Positions 18,303 to 26,842 of a stretch of DNA of 64,000 nucleotides are shown in pieces. The position numbers and the translations under genes were made by a program. The stretch is from Oscillospiraceae bacterium (GTDB lineage Bacteria; Bacillota; Clostridia; Oscillospirales; Ruminococcaceae): NCBI GenBank assembly GCA_017505635.1, contig JAFVOU010000016.1:102237-166236 (forward strand). The letters are read 5' to 3'. The notes under the pieces were generated by a model. That model did not search any database. It saw only the letters and a list, made by a program, of their open reading frames with translations, and was not told where the DNA came from. Numbering within the stretch: the first letter of the stretch is position 1; each line of letters starts with the position of its first letter.

Positions 18303-18842
18303 TTAAAGTTTTTTACTCCATTCTTCCGCACTCTTCAGGATTTTTTCAATATAATCACTTTTTCCGTTTGTATACGCAATCCTGTCATTATAATATTTTT
18401 CTGCAAGGCTCATTTTAATGTCTGAATATTCTTTTGCTGTATCTTCGTTGGCATTAAGATAATCACGCATGTTTATATAATCATTCCATGCCTTTTGTCC
18501 CCAAAGAACCACATGTATATAGTGGGTGTGTATATTGTTTTTCAAATCTCCACATATATAAAGATGCTGCCCCGGATGGTCTTCCCTTCGATATATAATA
18601 CCATTGTCCGACAAAACATCATTGTGCTTTAATATTTTGTCAAAACTTTCCACGCCGACAACTATATCTATAATTGGTTTTGCACTTATACATTTTATTG
18701 CCGTACTGCCAATGTGCTGAGCATCAACAATATCATTTCTAAGAATTTCTCTTAATTTTATAATTATTTCCTGTGCCGAAATTCCCCACTCTTTGCTATG
18801 TGGTTCTAATTTAACTTTACCTCTTTGCAGTCCTATTGACAT
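18303..18842 (-). CDS. GrpB-like (UPF0157) nucleotidyltransferase-fold protein
   Basis: A 179-residue cytoplasmic protein of the GrpB/UPF0157 family. It has the hallmarks EWGISAQEIIIKLREIL, IGSTAIKCISAKPIIDIVVG (about residues 41-60), and YIHVVLWGQKAWNDYINMRDYL. The fold resembles minimal nucleotidyltransferases, but no reaction is established. Some members are fused to coenzyme A kinases. It lies alone between the converging RluA-like gene and the pyk terminator. A single-gene unit is likely. Confidence 0.85.
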   Translation of the reverse strand: MSIGLQRGKVKLEPHSKEWGISAQEIIIKLREILRNDIVDAQHIGSTAIKCISAKPIIDIVVGVESFDKILKHNDVLSDNGIIYRREDHPGQHLYICGDLKNNIHTHYIHVVLWGQKAWNDYINMRDYLNANEDTAKEYSDIKMSLAEKYYNDRIAYTNGKSDYIEKILKSAEEWSKKL

Positions 18843-18908
18843 ACATACCTCTTAACATTTTTATATGGCAAAACTTTATATCAAATTATCTCAGATAATA
18901 TATATAAC

Positions 18909-18941
18909 AAAAGTGGGCATCTTTTTCAAGATACCCACTTT
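18909..18941 (-). terminator. Terminator of pyk
   Basis: A near-perfect 15-bp stem AAAGTGGGTATCTT / AAGATGCCCACTTTT with a tight loop, 9 bases after the pyk stop. Read leftward it ends in four T. Confidence 0.8.
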
Positions 18942-18949
18942 ATTAATAA

Positions 18950-20395
18950 TTAAAGCTTAAGGTTGCCAAGGCTTTCTTCGCCAACTTTATGAGCTTTCAT
19001 AATGTTTGTGGAACCGCTTACACCAACAGGAACACCTGCTGTGATGATAACCATATCGCCGTCTTTAAGGATTTTTTCCTTTTTGGCTGCAGCTGTGGAA
19101 ATGTCGATAAGTTCGTCAGTACCGCTTACTGTTGCCATGAGAAGTGGCACTACACCCCAGGACAATGCCATTTTGCGACATGCTTTGTCAGAGTCTGTAC
19201 AACCGATGATAGGAATATTTGGACGGTATTTGGAAATGTTTCTTGCTGTAAAGCCGGATTTTGTAACTGTCACAATAGCTTTTGCGTTAAGGTTCATAGC
19301 TGTTACGCAAGCTGCATGTGCAACAGCATCTGTGATGGAAATGTCGTGACCATATGGGCGGTCTTTAAGTTCGCTTACATAGTCAATATTCTGTTCTGTT
19401 TTTTCTGCAATAGCTGCCATTGTTTTAACTGCTTCAACCGGATGTTTACCTGCTGCTGTTTCGCCGGAAAGCATAATTGCAGATGTGCCGTCATAGATAG
19501 CGTTTGCAACGTCTGTAACTTCAGCTCTTGTAGGACGTGGGTTTTCAATCATAGATTCCAGCATCTGTGTTGCTGTAATTGCAGGTTTGCCTGCTTCATA
19601 GCATTTTCTGATAATTTCTTTCTGAATTCTTGGGATTTCTGTAAAGTCAATTTCAACACCCATGTCACCGCGTGCAACCATAATGCCGTCAGCAACTTCA
19701 AGAATTTCGTCAAGGTTTTCAATACCTTCGCCGTTTTCAAGTTTAGCGATAAGACGGATATCTGTTGCATCATATTCTTCAAGAATTTTTCTTACTTCAA
19801 GCAGGTCTTCCTTGCTTCTTGTAAAGGAACATGCAATAAAGTCATAGCCGTTTTCGATACCGAAAATAATATCATTTCTGTCTTTTTCGCTTACGAAAGG
19901 CATAGAAATTTTAACATCTGGCAGGTTGATGGATTTATTGTTGGAAAGTTTACCGCTGTTGATAACTGTAAGTTCAACTTCTGTACCTTCAATTTTATCT
20001 ACAACCATTTCAATAAGGCCGTCCGAAAAAAGAACTCTTGTGCCTTCTTTTACATCTTTTGGAAAATCCTTGTATGTTACGCTGACAATATTTTCGTCGC
20101 CTTCAACATCTCTTGTTGTAAGGTGGAATTTATCGCCTGCTTTAAGTTCTACACTGCCGTTTTTAAATTTGCATACACGAATTTCAGGACCTTTTGTATC
20201 CAGCAAAGTTGCAACATAAAGACCAAGTTCTGTGCGCACTGCTCTTACTTTTTTAAGTCGTTCAAGATGTTCTTCGTGTGTACCGTGAGAAAAGTTGAAA
20301 CGTGCAACGTTCATACCTGCTTCCATAATTTGTTTAAGTACGCCAGGTGCATCTGTTGATGGTCCCAAAGTACAAACGATTTTAGTTTTTCTCAT
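18950..20395 (-). CDS. pyk: Pyruvate kinase
   Basis: A 481-residue glycolytic enzyme that converts PEP and ADP to pyruvate and ATP. It has MRKTKIVCTLGPSTD at the start, RFNFSHGTHEEH, LDTKGPEIRV, the active-site stretch IRLIAKLENGEGIEN, MVARGDMGVEI, and TATQMLESMIENPRPTRAEV. The frame is open to 20566, but the start is set at ATG 20395. AGGGAG lies just ahead of it, and the family N-terminus begins there. The length fits the short form without the extra PEP-utiliser domain seen in Bacillus. It stands alone with its own promoter and terminator. Confidence 0.95.
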   Translation of the reverse strand: MRKTKIVCTLGPSTDAPGVLKQIMEAGMNVARFNFSHGTHEEHLERLKKVRAVRTELGLYVATLLDTKGPEIRVCKFKNGSVELKAGDKFHLTTRDVEGDENIVSVTYKDFPKDVKEGTRVLFSDGLIEMVVDKIEGTEVELTVINSGKLSNNKSINLPDVKISMPFVSEKDRNDIIFGIENGYDFIACSFTRSKEDLLEVRKILEEYDATDIRLIAKLENGEGIENLDEILEVADGIMVARGDMGVEIDFTEIPRIQKEIIRKCYEAGKPAITATQMLESMIENPRPTRAEVTDVANAIYDGTSAIMLSGETAAGKHPVEAVKTMAAIAEKTEQNIDYVSELKDRPYGHDISITDAVAHAACVTAMNLNAKAIVTVTKSGFTARNISKYRPNIPIIGCTDSDKACRKMALSWGVVPLLMATVSGTDELIDISTAAAKKEKILKDGDMVIITAGVPVGVSGSTNIMKAHKVGEESLGNLKL

Positions 20396-20441
20396 AATAT
20401 ATTTCTCCCTGTTACTAAAGTCAATTTTAACTCTGTTTTTA

Positions 20442-20469
20442 ATTATACCTTTCAGAAAATAATCCGCAA
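20442..20469 (-). promoter_or_regulatory. Probable sigma-A promoter of pyk
   Basis: Read leftward, TTGCGG, 16 bases, TATAAT, lying about 47 bases before the pyk start. This is a good -10 and a fair -35. The divergent deoB promoter probably lies in the AT-rich stretch at 20520-20551, where a TATAAT occurs at 20546-20551 without a convincing -35. Confidence 0.5.
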
Positions 20470-20620
20470 TAGAAAATGGTTGCCTTTTGCTGAAAATATG
20501 TACTTTTATTCCATAATTTTTATTTTTTTTATTTTTAATATATGTTATAATATATACACATCGCAAATATTAAAATCAAATTTTATATAATATTATTTTC
20601 TTTTTTATAGAGGTATTGTT

Positions 20621-21793
20621 ATGAAAAAAAGAGTTTTTCTAATTGTTCTGGACTCATTTGGTATCGGCGGTATGCCTGATGCAGCAATTTTCGGCGACGA
20701 AGGCAGTAATACACTTTTATCAATTTCAAAGAGCAAAAAATTCCATATTCCGAACATGGCAAAACTTGGTATGTTCAACATTGATGATGTAACCTGCGGT
20801 GAAAAGGTTATGCACCCTGCCGGCAGCTTTGCAAGGATAAGGGAAGCTTCCAACGGCAAGGATACAACCATCGGCCACTGGGAAATTGCAGGTGTGGAAA
20901 GCCAGAATCCGCTGCCTGTATATCCTGAGGGTTTTCCTGATGACGTTATTGAAAAATACAAGAAGCTTACAGGAAAAAATGTTGTGTGCAACAAACCGTA
21001 TTCCGGCACCGAAGTTATTGCAAAGTTTGGCCCTGAACATATGAAAACCGGAGATCTGATAGTTTATACTTCAGCTGACAGTGTTTTTCAGGTTGCTGCC
21101 CACGAAGATATTGTTCCTGTAGAAAAGCTGTACGAATATTGCCAGATTGCCCGTGATATGCTTGTTGGTGAACATGCTGTCGGCCGCATTATTGCAAGAC
21201 CTTTTATAACCGATGAAAACGGCAATTTCAAGCGAACCACAAACCGTCACGATTACTCCCTTAAACCACCTAAAAAGACAGTTCTTGACTATATCAAGGC
21301 TGCCGGAAAAGATGTTATCGGTGTAGGCAAAATCTATGATATTTTTGACGGAGAAGGCATTACAGAAAAAATCAAAACCGGTACAAACGATATTGGTATT
21401 GCCGAAACATATAAACTGCTCGACCGCGATTTTGACGGCCTGGCATTTGTAAATCTTGTGGATTTTGACTCTGTATACGGTCACCGCAATGACGTTGACG
21501 GATATGCCAATGCTGCCACTGAATTTGACAGCTGGCTTGGCACATTTATTCCACGCATGCGTGATGAAGATGTGCTTATTATCACCGCAGATCACGGCTG
21601 CGACCCGGGGACACCTTCCACTGACCATTCAAGAGAGTGCGTGCCACTGCTTATTTATGGTAAAAATATCAAGGAAAACAACAATCTTGGCACAATAACA
21701 AGCTTTGCGCATATCGGTGCCACAGTTGCAGAATATCTTGGTGTGGAATATAAGGCTGATGCTCCAAGCCTGCTTGACAAAATACTTAAATAA
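20621..21793 (+). CDS. deoB: Phosphopentomutase
   Basis: A 390-residue alkaline phosphatase superfamily enzyme that interconverts ribose-1-P or deoxyribose-1-P with the 5-phosphates in nucleoside salvage. LIVLDSFGIGGMPDA (residues 7-21) gives the first metal aspartate. DTTIGHWEIAGV (about 86-97) carries the threonine used for the phospho-enzyme. ITADHGCDPGTPSTDHSRECVPLL near 325 gives the second metal cluster. AGAGGT precedes the ATG. No other deo genes are adjacent, and a terminator follows, so it is a single-gene unit divergent from pyk. Confidence 0.95.
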   Translation: MKKRVFLIVLDSFGIGGMPDAAIFGDEGSNTLLSISKSKKFHIPNMAKLGMFNIDDVTCGEKVMHPAGSFARIREASNGKDTTIGHWEIAGVESQNPLPVYPEGFPDDVIEKYKKLTGKNVVCNKPYSGTEVIAKFGPEHMKTGDLIVYTSADSVFQVAAHEDIVPVEKLYEYCQIARDMLVGEHAVGRIIARPFITDENGNFKRTTNRHDYSLKPPKKTVLDYIKAAGKDVIGVGKIYDIFDGEGITEKIKTGTNDIGIAETYKLLDRDFDGLAFVNLVDFDSVYGHRNDVDGYANAATEFDSWLGTFIPRMRDEDVLIITADHGCDPGTPSTDHSRECVPLLIYGKNIKENNNLGTITSFAHIGATVAEYLGVEYKADAPSLLDKILK

Positions 21794-21803
21794 CTATACT
21801 GAC

Positions 21804-21843
21804 AAAACAGGTGCTTTCCCATATTTGGGCAAGCACCTGTTTT
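21804..21843. terminator. Bidirectional terminator between deoB and the ATPase
   Basis: AAAACAGGTGCTT pairs with AAGCACCTGTTTT around a short loop that itself pairs (CCC...GGG). T-runs flank both sides, so it serves the two convergent genes. Confidence 0.85.
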
Positions 21844-21847
21844 AATA

Positions 21848-24481
21848 TTACGCTGTTGTTTTTTCTTTTTTTCTCTGAATTAATTTAACAATTTCCACAA
21901 TCGGAATTACACTGAAGGCAAGAGCCATGGATATTGCGTATTCAGCAAGGCTGATATGTTCAAAACCAAATGCATTGCTGAGGAACGGAACATAAAGCAC
22001 TGCCGTTGTAAGCACAAGGCTAAGAATCATGGAACCGAGAAGATATTTGTTATGTGCAGGCATTTTAAATATGCTCTTGCGGCGGCTTCGCATATTGTAA
22101 CTGTGAAAAATTTCTGCCATGCTCATTGTAAGAAAAGCCATTGTCATACCATCAGCACTGTTTGCAAACTCCCACACACCGCTTTCGATATAATGCCCCG
22201 TAAAGTATGCAACAAGAGTAAGAACTGCAACCATTACACCCTGGTATATAACATCTATCCCAAGACCGTCCGAGAAGATACCGCTGTTGCTTGGACGCGG
22301 AGGTCTTGCCATAACGTCACCCTCTGCTTCTTCCATACCAAGAGCAAGTGCAGGCAGTGTATCCGTAATAAGGTTTATCCACAGAAGATGAACCGGTTTG
22401 AGCAGAACAAAGCCCATAAGGGTTGCAGCAAATATACCGACAACTTCACTCATATTGGAAGCAAGCAGAAACTGAATGGATTTTCTGATATTGTCGTAGA
22501 TACGTCTGCCTTCTTCCACCGCACCAACAATTGTAGCAAAGTTGTCATCTGCAAGAACCATATCCGCAACGTTTTTTGTAACATCTGTACCTGTGATGCC
22601 CATTGCAACACCGATATCAGAAGCTTTTATTGACGGTGCATCATTAACACCGTCACCTGTCATGGCACACACATAACCTTTTTCCTTAAAGGTTTTAACA
22701 ATTTTTGTTTTGTGCTGTGGCTGCACACGGGCATATACGGAATAGTTTTCTATATTGTCAAAATAGAATTTTTCGTCAAGTTCATCAAGCTGGCTGCCGC
22801 TGAGTGCCTGGCTTGCATCTGTAATAATACCAAGCTGTTTTGCAATGGCAACAGCTGTGTCCTTGTGGTCCCCCGTAATCATTACCGGACGGATACCTGC
22901 TGCGCGGCATTCCCTGATAGCTTCCACAACCTCAGGACGAACCGGGTCAATCATACCTGTAAGACCGATAAAAATCAAATCTTTTTCAAGTTTTTCAGGT
23001 GTCTGGTCTTCAGGAACTTCTGTATATGTTTTATAAGCAGCTGCAAGTACACGCAAAGCACGGTCTGCAAATGCCTTGTTCTGTGCCATTATTTCTGAAC
23101 GTTTTGCTTCGTCAAAAACTTTTACTGTGCCGTTTTCAATATAATGTGTACATCTTTTTAGGATTTCATCAGGTGCACCTTTTGTATACTGAGTAACCGT
23201 ACCTTCCATATTGTGTACTGTTGACATCATTTTTCTGGAAGAATCAAACGGTGCTTCTGCCACACGCGGATATTTTTCATCAAGTGCTGTTTTGTTTACA
23301 CTGTTTTTGAATGCAAAGTTCACAAGAGCTGCTTCTGTAGCTTCGCCCACAGCTTCGTTGTTTTCAAGGTGTGCATCATTACAGAGAGCCATTGCTGTGG
23401 AAAGAAGTTCAGCCTCGCCTGTATAATCTGTAACAGTCATTTTGTTCTGTGTAAGCGTACCTGTTTTATCCGAACATATAATCTGTGCACAGCCAAGAGT
23501 TTCAACCGCTGTAAGCCGACGTATAACCGCATTGCGTCTGGACATATTGGTAACACCGATACTTAAAACAAGTGTTACCACTGTTGCAAGACCTTCCGGA
23601 ATTGCAGCAACCGCAAGGGATACTGCAACCATAAATGTTTCAAGCATTGCCCTGCCTTCAAAGCTGCCGTTGCGGATAAGTGTAAATGCAAAGATAAACA
23701 CACATATACCAAGAACAACAAAGCTGAGAACTTTACTGAGCTGGGCAAGTTTTTTCTGAAGCGGTGTTTCGCCGTCTTTCGTCTGGATAAGAGCATCGGC
23801 AATTCTGCCCATTTCGGTATTCATACCTGTGCCGGTGATAATCGCTTTACCACGGCCGTATGCAATGGTTGAACCCATATAAACCATATTTTTTCTGTCA
23901 CCAAGTGGTATATCTTTGCCGTCTTCAGTTTCGAGAATTTCATCTGTTTTGTTTACAGGAACACTTTCACCTGTAAGAGCAGCTTCTTCCGCCTTTATCG
24001 ATGCACATTCGATAATACGCGCATCTGCCGGAACTGCATCACCTGCCTCAAGCACAATTACGTCACCTGCTGCAAGCTGTGTGGATTCAATTACTGTCTG
24101 TTTTCCGTCACGGATAACCTTGCTTGTTGCGGCAGTCATTTTACTGAGAGCTTCAATGGCTTTTTCCGCCTTGCTTTCCTGATAAACTCCCATTACTGCG
24201 TTAATGATTACAACTGCAAGAATAATGAATACATCTGCAAAGCTTTCGCCGCTGTAAAATGCTGTAACACCACTTACTGCCGCAGCTGCAAGCAGAATAA
24301 TAATCATAGGATCCTTCAGCTGCTCTGCAAACCGCTGCGCAAGTGTTACTTTTTCAGCTTCGTCAAGCTTGTTCGGCCCGTTTTTGTCAAGCACAGCCTG
24401 TGCTTGCTGCGTTGTAAGACCGTTTTCACTACTGTTAAGGTGAGAATAAATTTCACTTAATGTCTGATTGTAAAATTTCAT
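21848..24481 (-). CDS. P-type cation-transporting ATPase, Ca2+/Mn2+ type (IIA)
   Basis: An 877-residue inner-membrane pump. It has an N-terminal cation ATPase domain, ALTGESVPV in the actuator, SDKTGTLTQNKMTV with the phosphorylated aspartate, KGAPDEIL in the nucleotide domain, and MTGDGVNDAPSIKASDIGVAM in the hinge. About ten membrane segments include PEGLATVVT (M4 ion site) and WINLITDTLPALALGME (M6). This matches SERCA/PMR1-like pumps, which expel Ca2+ and often Mn2+. The frame is open to 24526, but the real start is ATG 24481: AGAGGA lies just before it, and the upstream codons overlap a riboswitch terminator. The Mn-type riboswitch in its leader argues that it exports Mn2+; that is an inference. 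Confidence 0.92.
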   Translation of the reverse strand: MKFYNQTLSEIYSHLNSSENGLTTQQAQAVLDKNGPNKLDEAEKVTLAQRFAEQLKDPMIIILLAAAAVSGVTAFYSGESFADVFIILAVVIINAVMGVYQESKAEKAIEALSKMTAATSKVIRDGKQTVIESTQLAAGDVIVLEAGDAVPADARIIECASIKAEEAALTGESVPVNKTDEILETEDGKDIPLGDRKNMVYMGSTIAYGRGKAIITGTGMNTEMGRIADALIQTKDGETPLQKKLAQLSKVLSFVVLGICVFIFAFTLIRNGSFEGRAMLETFMVAVSLAVAAIPEGLATVVTLVLSIGVTNMSRRNAVIRRLTAVETLGCAQIICSDKTGTLTQNKMTVTDYTGEAELLSTAMALCNDAHLENNEAVGEATEAALVNFAFKNSVNKTALDEKYPRVAEAPFDSSRKMMSTVHNMEGTVTQYTKGAPDEILKRCTHYIENGTVKVFDEAKRSEIMAQNKAFADRALRVLAAAYKTYTEVPEDQTPEKLEKDLIFIGLTGMIDPVRPEVVEAIRECRAAGIRPVMITGDHKDTAVAIAKQLGIITDASQALSGSQLDELDEKFYFDNIENYSVYARVQPQHKTKIVKTFKEKGYVCAMTGDGVNDAPSIKASDIGVAMGITGTDVTKNVADMVLADDNFATIVGAVEEGRRIYDNIRKSIQFLLASNMSEVVGIFAATLMGFVLLKPVHLLWINLITDTLPALALGMEEAEGDVMARPPRPSNSGIFSDGLGIDVIYQGVMVAVLTLVAYFTGHYIESGVWEFANSADGMTMAFLTMSMAEIFHSYNMRSRRKSIFKMPAHNKYLLGSMILSLVLTTAVLYVPFLSNAFGFEHISLAEYAISMALAFSVIPIVEIVKLIQRKKEKTTA

Positions 24482-24513
24482 ATAATCCTCTCTTTCATAG
24501 TATACGGGAAACC

Positions 24514-24655
24514 AAAAAAGACCCATATACAGTATTATTCTGTATATGAGTCTTGTTATTACTTTTAAGCCAGGTTATCTTTTAAAGACAGCCATGATGT
24601 TGACTTAAAACACACGAAATAAATCCGTGTCCAACTACTCCCTCAATATCAATAA
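24514..24655 (-). ncRNA. yybP-ykoY (Mn2+) riboswitch with intrinsic terminator
   Basis: Read leftward from 24655, the leader shows GAGGGAGTAG (24644-24635), then GTCAACATCATGGCTGTC (24604-24587) and AACCTGGCTT (24576-24567), with a variable hairpin in between. These are the conserved loops of the yybP-ykoY motif, an Mn2+ sensor. The motif is followed by AGACTCATATACAG / CTGTATATGGGTCT and TTTTTT (24553-24514), a strong terminator. The 3' side of the basal helix overlaps the terminator's 5' arm, so the two are mutually exclusive. Known switches of this class turn on transport genes when Mn2+ is high, which fits the P-type pump it precedes by 33 bases. Motif assignment is by eye. Confidence 0.8.
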
Positions 24656-24736
24656 GTTTATAATATTAAGTTTTTACAAAAAAGTCAACAATAATTTGTG
24701 AAAAATTACATGATTCACAAAAATTTCACTCTTTAT

Positions 24737-25441
24737 TTAACAGAATATAAATGTATAAATAATCGCCAGCAGCATTGCAGGCAGTGTATTTGCAAGCTTT
24801 ATTCTGGTAAGTCCCATCATATTTGTACCGATTACCATAACTATTGCATAACCAACTGTACATATATTCATCATCATTATATCCGTTACAAACGGCTGAA
24901 TAAATGTGGCAAGCATAGCAATTGAACCCTGGTATATAAATACTGATATACCTGCAAAAGCAACACCTATTCCAAGTGAAGTGCTTAAAATAAATGCAGT
25001 AATTGCGTCAATCATACTTTTTACAATAAGGACACTGCTGTCACCGCTTATTCCGTCTTTAAGTGAACCGAAAATCGCCATTGCGCCCACACAGAACAGC
25101 AGAGACGCTGTTACAAAACCTTTTGCAAATCCGTCAACACCTGCTTTTTCTTCCACCTTTTTGCCAAATGCATTAAGCTTGTCATCTATGCAAAGCATCT
25201 CGCCTATTGCAACACCAAATGCAAGACATACAAGCATCATAATTTCGCCGTTTGATTGTATTTTTCCGTCAGCTACAGTAAGTGCTGTTGAAAAGAAACC
25301 AAGCAGGGCTATAAGAAAAACCGAAACACCTATCATATCCATTATAGGTTTTTCAATTTTTTCAGGAATTGCTTTTTTTATAAAACAGCCAAGAAATCCT
25401 GCTGCAAGAATTACAACACTATTTATTATTGTGCCTGTCAT
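24737..25441 (-). CDS. DUF554 membrane protein (YdfK-like)
   Basis: A 234-residue inner-membrane protein with about 7 membrane segments. It has GTIINSVVILAAGFLGCFIKKAIPE at the start, LLFCVGAMAIFGSLKDGISGD in the middle and NMMGLTRIKLANTLPAMLLA at the end, all typical of DUF554. The role is unknown, although a transporter is often assumed. Its first 23 bases overlap the end of the small ThrE subunit gene, so it is translationally coupled and possibly works with, or simply rides in, the thrE operon. The gap 24656-24736 to the riboswitch has no feature. Confidence 0.85.
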   Translation of the reverse strand: MTGTIINSVVILAAGFLGCFIKKAIPEKIEKPIMDMIGVSVFLIALLGFFSTALTVADGKIQSNGEIMMLVCLAFGVAIGEMLCIDDKLNAFGKKVEEKAGVDGFAKGFVTASLLFCVGAMAIFGSLKDGISGDSSVLIVKSMIDAITAFILSTSLGIGVAFAGISVFIYQGSIAMLATFIQPFVTDIMMMNICTVGYAIVMVIGTNMMGLTRIKLANTLPAMLLAIIYTFIFC

Positions 25442-25913
25442 ATCTGATTACCATATTCTCCCTGTTTTTAAATTGTTGTGTCTGAAAGTAGGAATACATT
25501 CTGAAGATTGCAGACGCTACCGATACACCAACGGCTATAGCACCTGCTACCGATATTGTTTCGATAAATTTTTCAATAAACATCTGTGTATTTCCCTGTA
25601 CACCGTATTCCATTGTATAGTATATACCCCCGCCCGGAACCATAGGCAGAACACCTATAACAAGAAATACTGTTGACGGTGTTTTGAATATTCTGGACAT
25701 AAATTCCGAAAACAGTGCCACTGTGATTGCAGCAATAAAGTTCTGCATAACAACCGAAGCAAAAGGCGCTGATATAAGATAGGCAAACCAGCCAAGACCG
25801 CCGCCAAATGCAGAGATAAGTATTATCTTTTTATCCTTTACATTGAATATCCCGCAGAATACAAGGCTGGATAAGAAAGCCCACAGACATGGGAGGAATA
25901 AATCTTTAAACAT
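25419..25913 (-). CDS. Threonine/serine exporter, small ThrE_2 (DUF3815) subunit
   Basis: A 164-residue inner-membrane protein with about 4-5 membrane segments, including LPCLWAFLSSLVFCGIF and GGLGWFAYLISAP, and PMVPGGGIYYTMEYGVQG near residue 95. These match the ThrE_2 half of split ThrE exporters. It pairs with the DUF1212 protein encoded 3 bases upstream to rebuild the single-chain ThrE layout. Export of threonine and serine is known for Corynebacterium ThrE and assumed here. The end overlaps the DUF554 start by 23 bases. Confidence 0.85.
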   Translation of the reverse strand: MFKDLFLPCLWAFLSSLVFCGIFNVKDKKIILISAFGGGLGWFAYLISAPFASVVMQNFIAAITVALFSEFMSRIFKTPSTVFLVIGVLPMVPGGGIYYTMEYGVQGNTQMFIEKFIETISVAGAIAVGVSVASAIFRMYSYFQTQQFKNRENMVIRYDRHNNK

Positions 25914-25915
25914 CG

Positions 25916-26686
25916 TTATAAACCTCCTCCAAAGAATATTACTGTACTCATTGCCAAAGCAATGCCGACAGCAATAGCAAGGGCTATAAGCAGAACTTCT
26001 GCCAGTTTGGTTGTACCTGTAATAATATCCCCTGCAATAATATCTCTCATAATGTTTGTGATAGCCACACCAGGAACCAATGACATAATTGCACCGATAA
26101 TAATTTTGTCATAATGATGTGCAAAACCGAGATTTACACAAAAAATTGCAATGTATGCAATAACCATACTGGACAATGCATTGCTGAAAAATATATTTGT
26201 CTTGCTTTTTGACATAAATTCCAGCACATATTTGGTGGAAAGCCCACATACAAAGGCAACAAGAGAATCCCTTAAATCACCTTTCCAGAAAAGACAAAAG
26301 AAAAATGCCGTAAAACCATATGCCATAAGCGATATAAAAAAGCTGTACGGCTGTTCGCTTCTTATATCCTCAATTTCCTGCAGTACGCTTTCAATATCAG
26401 GAGTATTTCTGCATGCACGCCGGCTTAAATCATTGAATTTTGAAAGCTTATCAAGGTTAAGACTTGAACTTTTTACTCTTTCTACCTGAGTAATCGGCTT
26501 TTCTTTTTCGTCTATTGTTACAATTATAGTTGCAGGTATTGCAAAAATCTGGGCATCAAAAATGCCATAAGCTTCAAGAAAGAAGTTTATGGTTTCCTCT
26601 ACCCTGTATATTTCACCGCCGTTTTCAAGGATGTTTCTGCCAAGCTTACAGGCGGCTTTTAAAATCTGTTCTTTAGTTGCACTCAT
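25916..26686 (-). CDS. Threonine/serine exporter, large ThrE_1 (DUF1212) subunit
   Basis: A 256-residue protein. A soluble N-terminal half (residues 1-115) contains CKLGRNILENGGEIYRVEETI, the hallmark of DUF1212, and about five membrane segments follow. LVPGVAITNIMRDIIAGDIITGTTKLAEVLLIA near 205-240 is the conserved hydrophobic core. It forms a pair with the ThrE_2 protein and is the first gene of a three-gene unit with DUF554. The substrate range is inferred from the family. The divergent FemX-like gene starts 156 bases away, leaving room for two promoters. Confidence 0.87.
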   Translation of the reverse strand: MSATKEQILKAACKLGRNILENGGEIYRVEETINFFLEAYGIFDAQIFAIPATIIVTIDEKEKPITQVERVKSSSLNLDKLSKFNDLSRRACRNTPDIESVLQEIEDIRSEQPYSFFISLMAYGFTAFFFCLFWKGDLRDSLVAFVCGLSTKYVLEFMSKSKTNIFFSNALSSMVIAYIAIFCVNLGFAHHYDKIIIGAIMSLVPGVAITNIMRDIIAGDIITGTTKLAEVLLIALAIAVGIALAMSTVIFFGGGL

Positions 26687-26842
26687 TTTAAAATTCCTTT
26701 AAATATACTTATAATAAATTTATCAAAAAACTGTATAGTTGTCAATTTTATTACAGAATAATATTTGTTCGCAAAAGGCTGTTATTTTTATATTATTTAT
26801 GTTATACTTAATGAGTATAATTATATTTGGAGATTACAATTA

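Noticed and set aside
18989..20359. Long rightward cysteine-rich frame of 456 codons opposite pyk
   Set aside because: It is exactly antisense to a highly conserved pyruvate kinase. The Cys/Phe/Asn-rich make-up is what the reverse strand of such codons gives. No ribosome binding site or promoter is seen.
20396..20566. N-terminal extension of pyruvate kinase to 20566
   Set aside because: It would include the likely promoter, is AT-rich and unlike the family, and the ATG at 20395 has a good ribosome binding site.
24482..24526. Upstream start for the P-type ATPase at 24526
   Set aside because: The extra 15 codons lie in the riboswitch terminator region, and a clear AGAGGA site serves the ATG at 24481.
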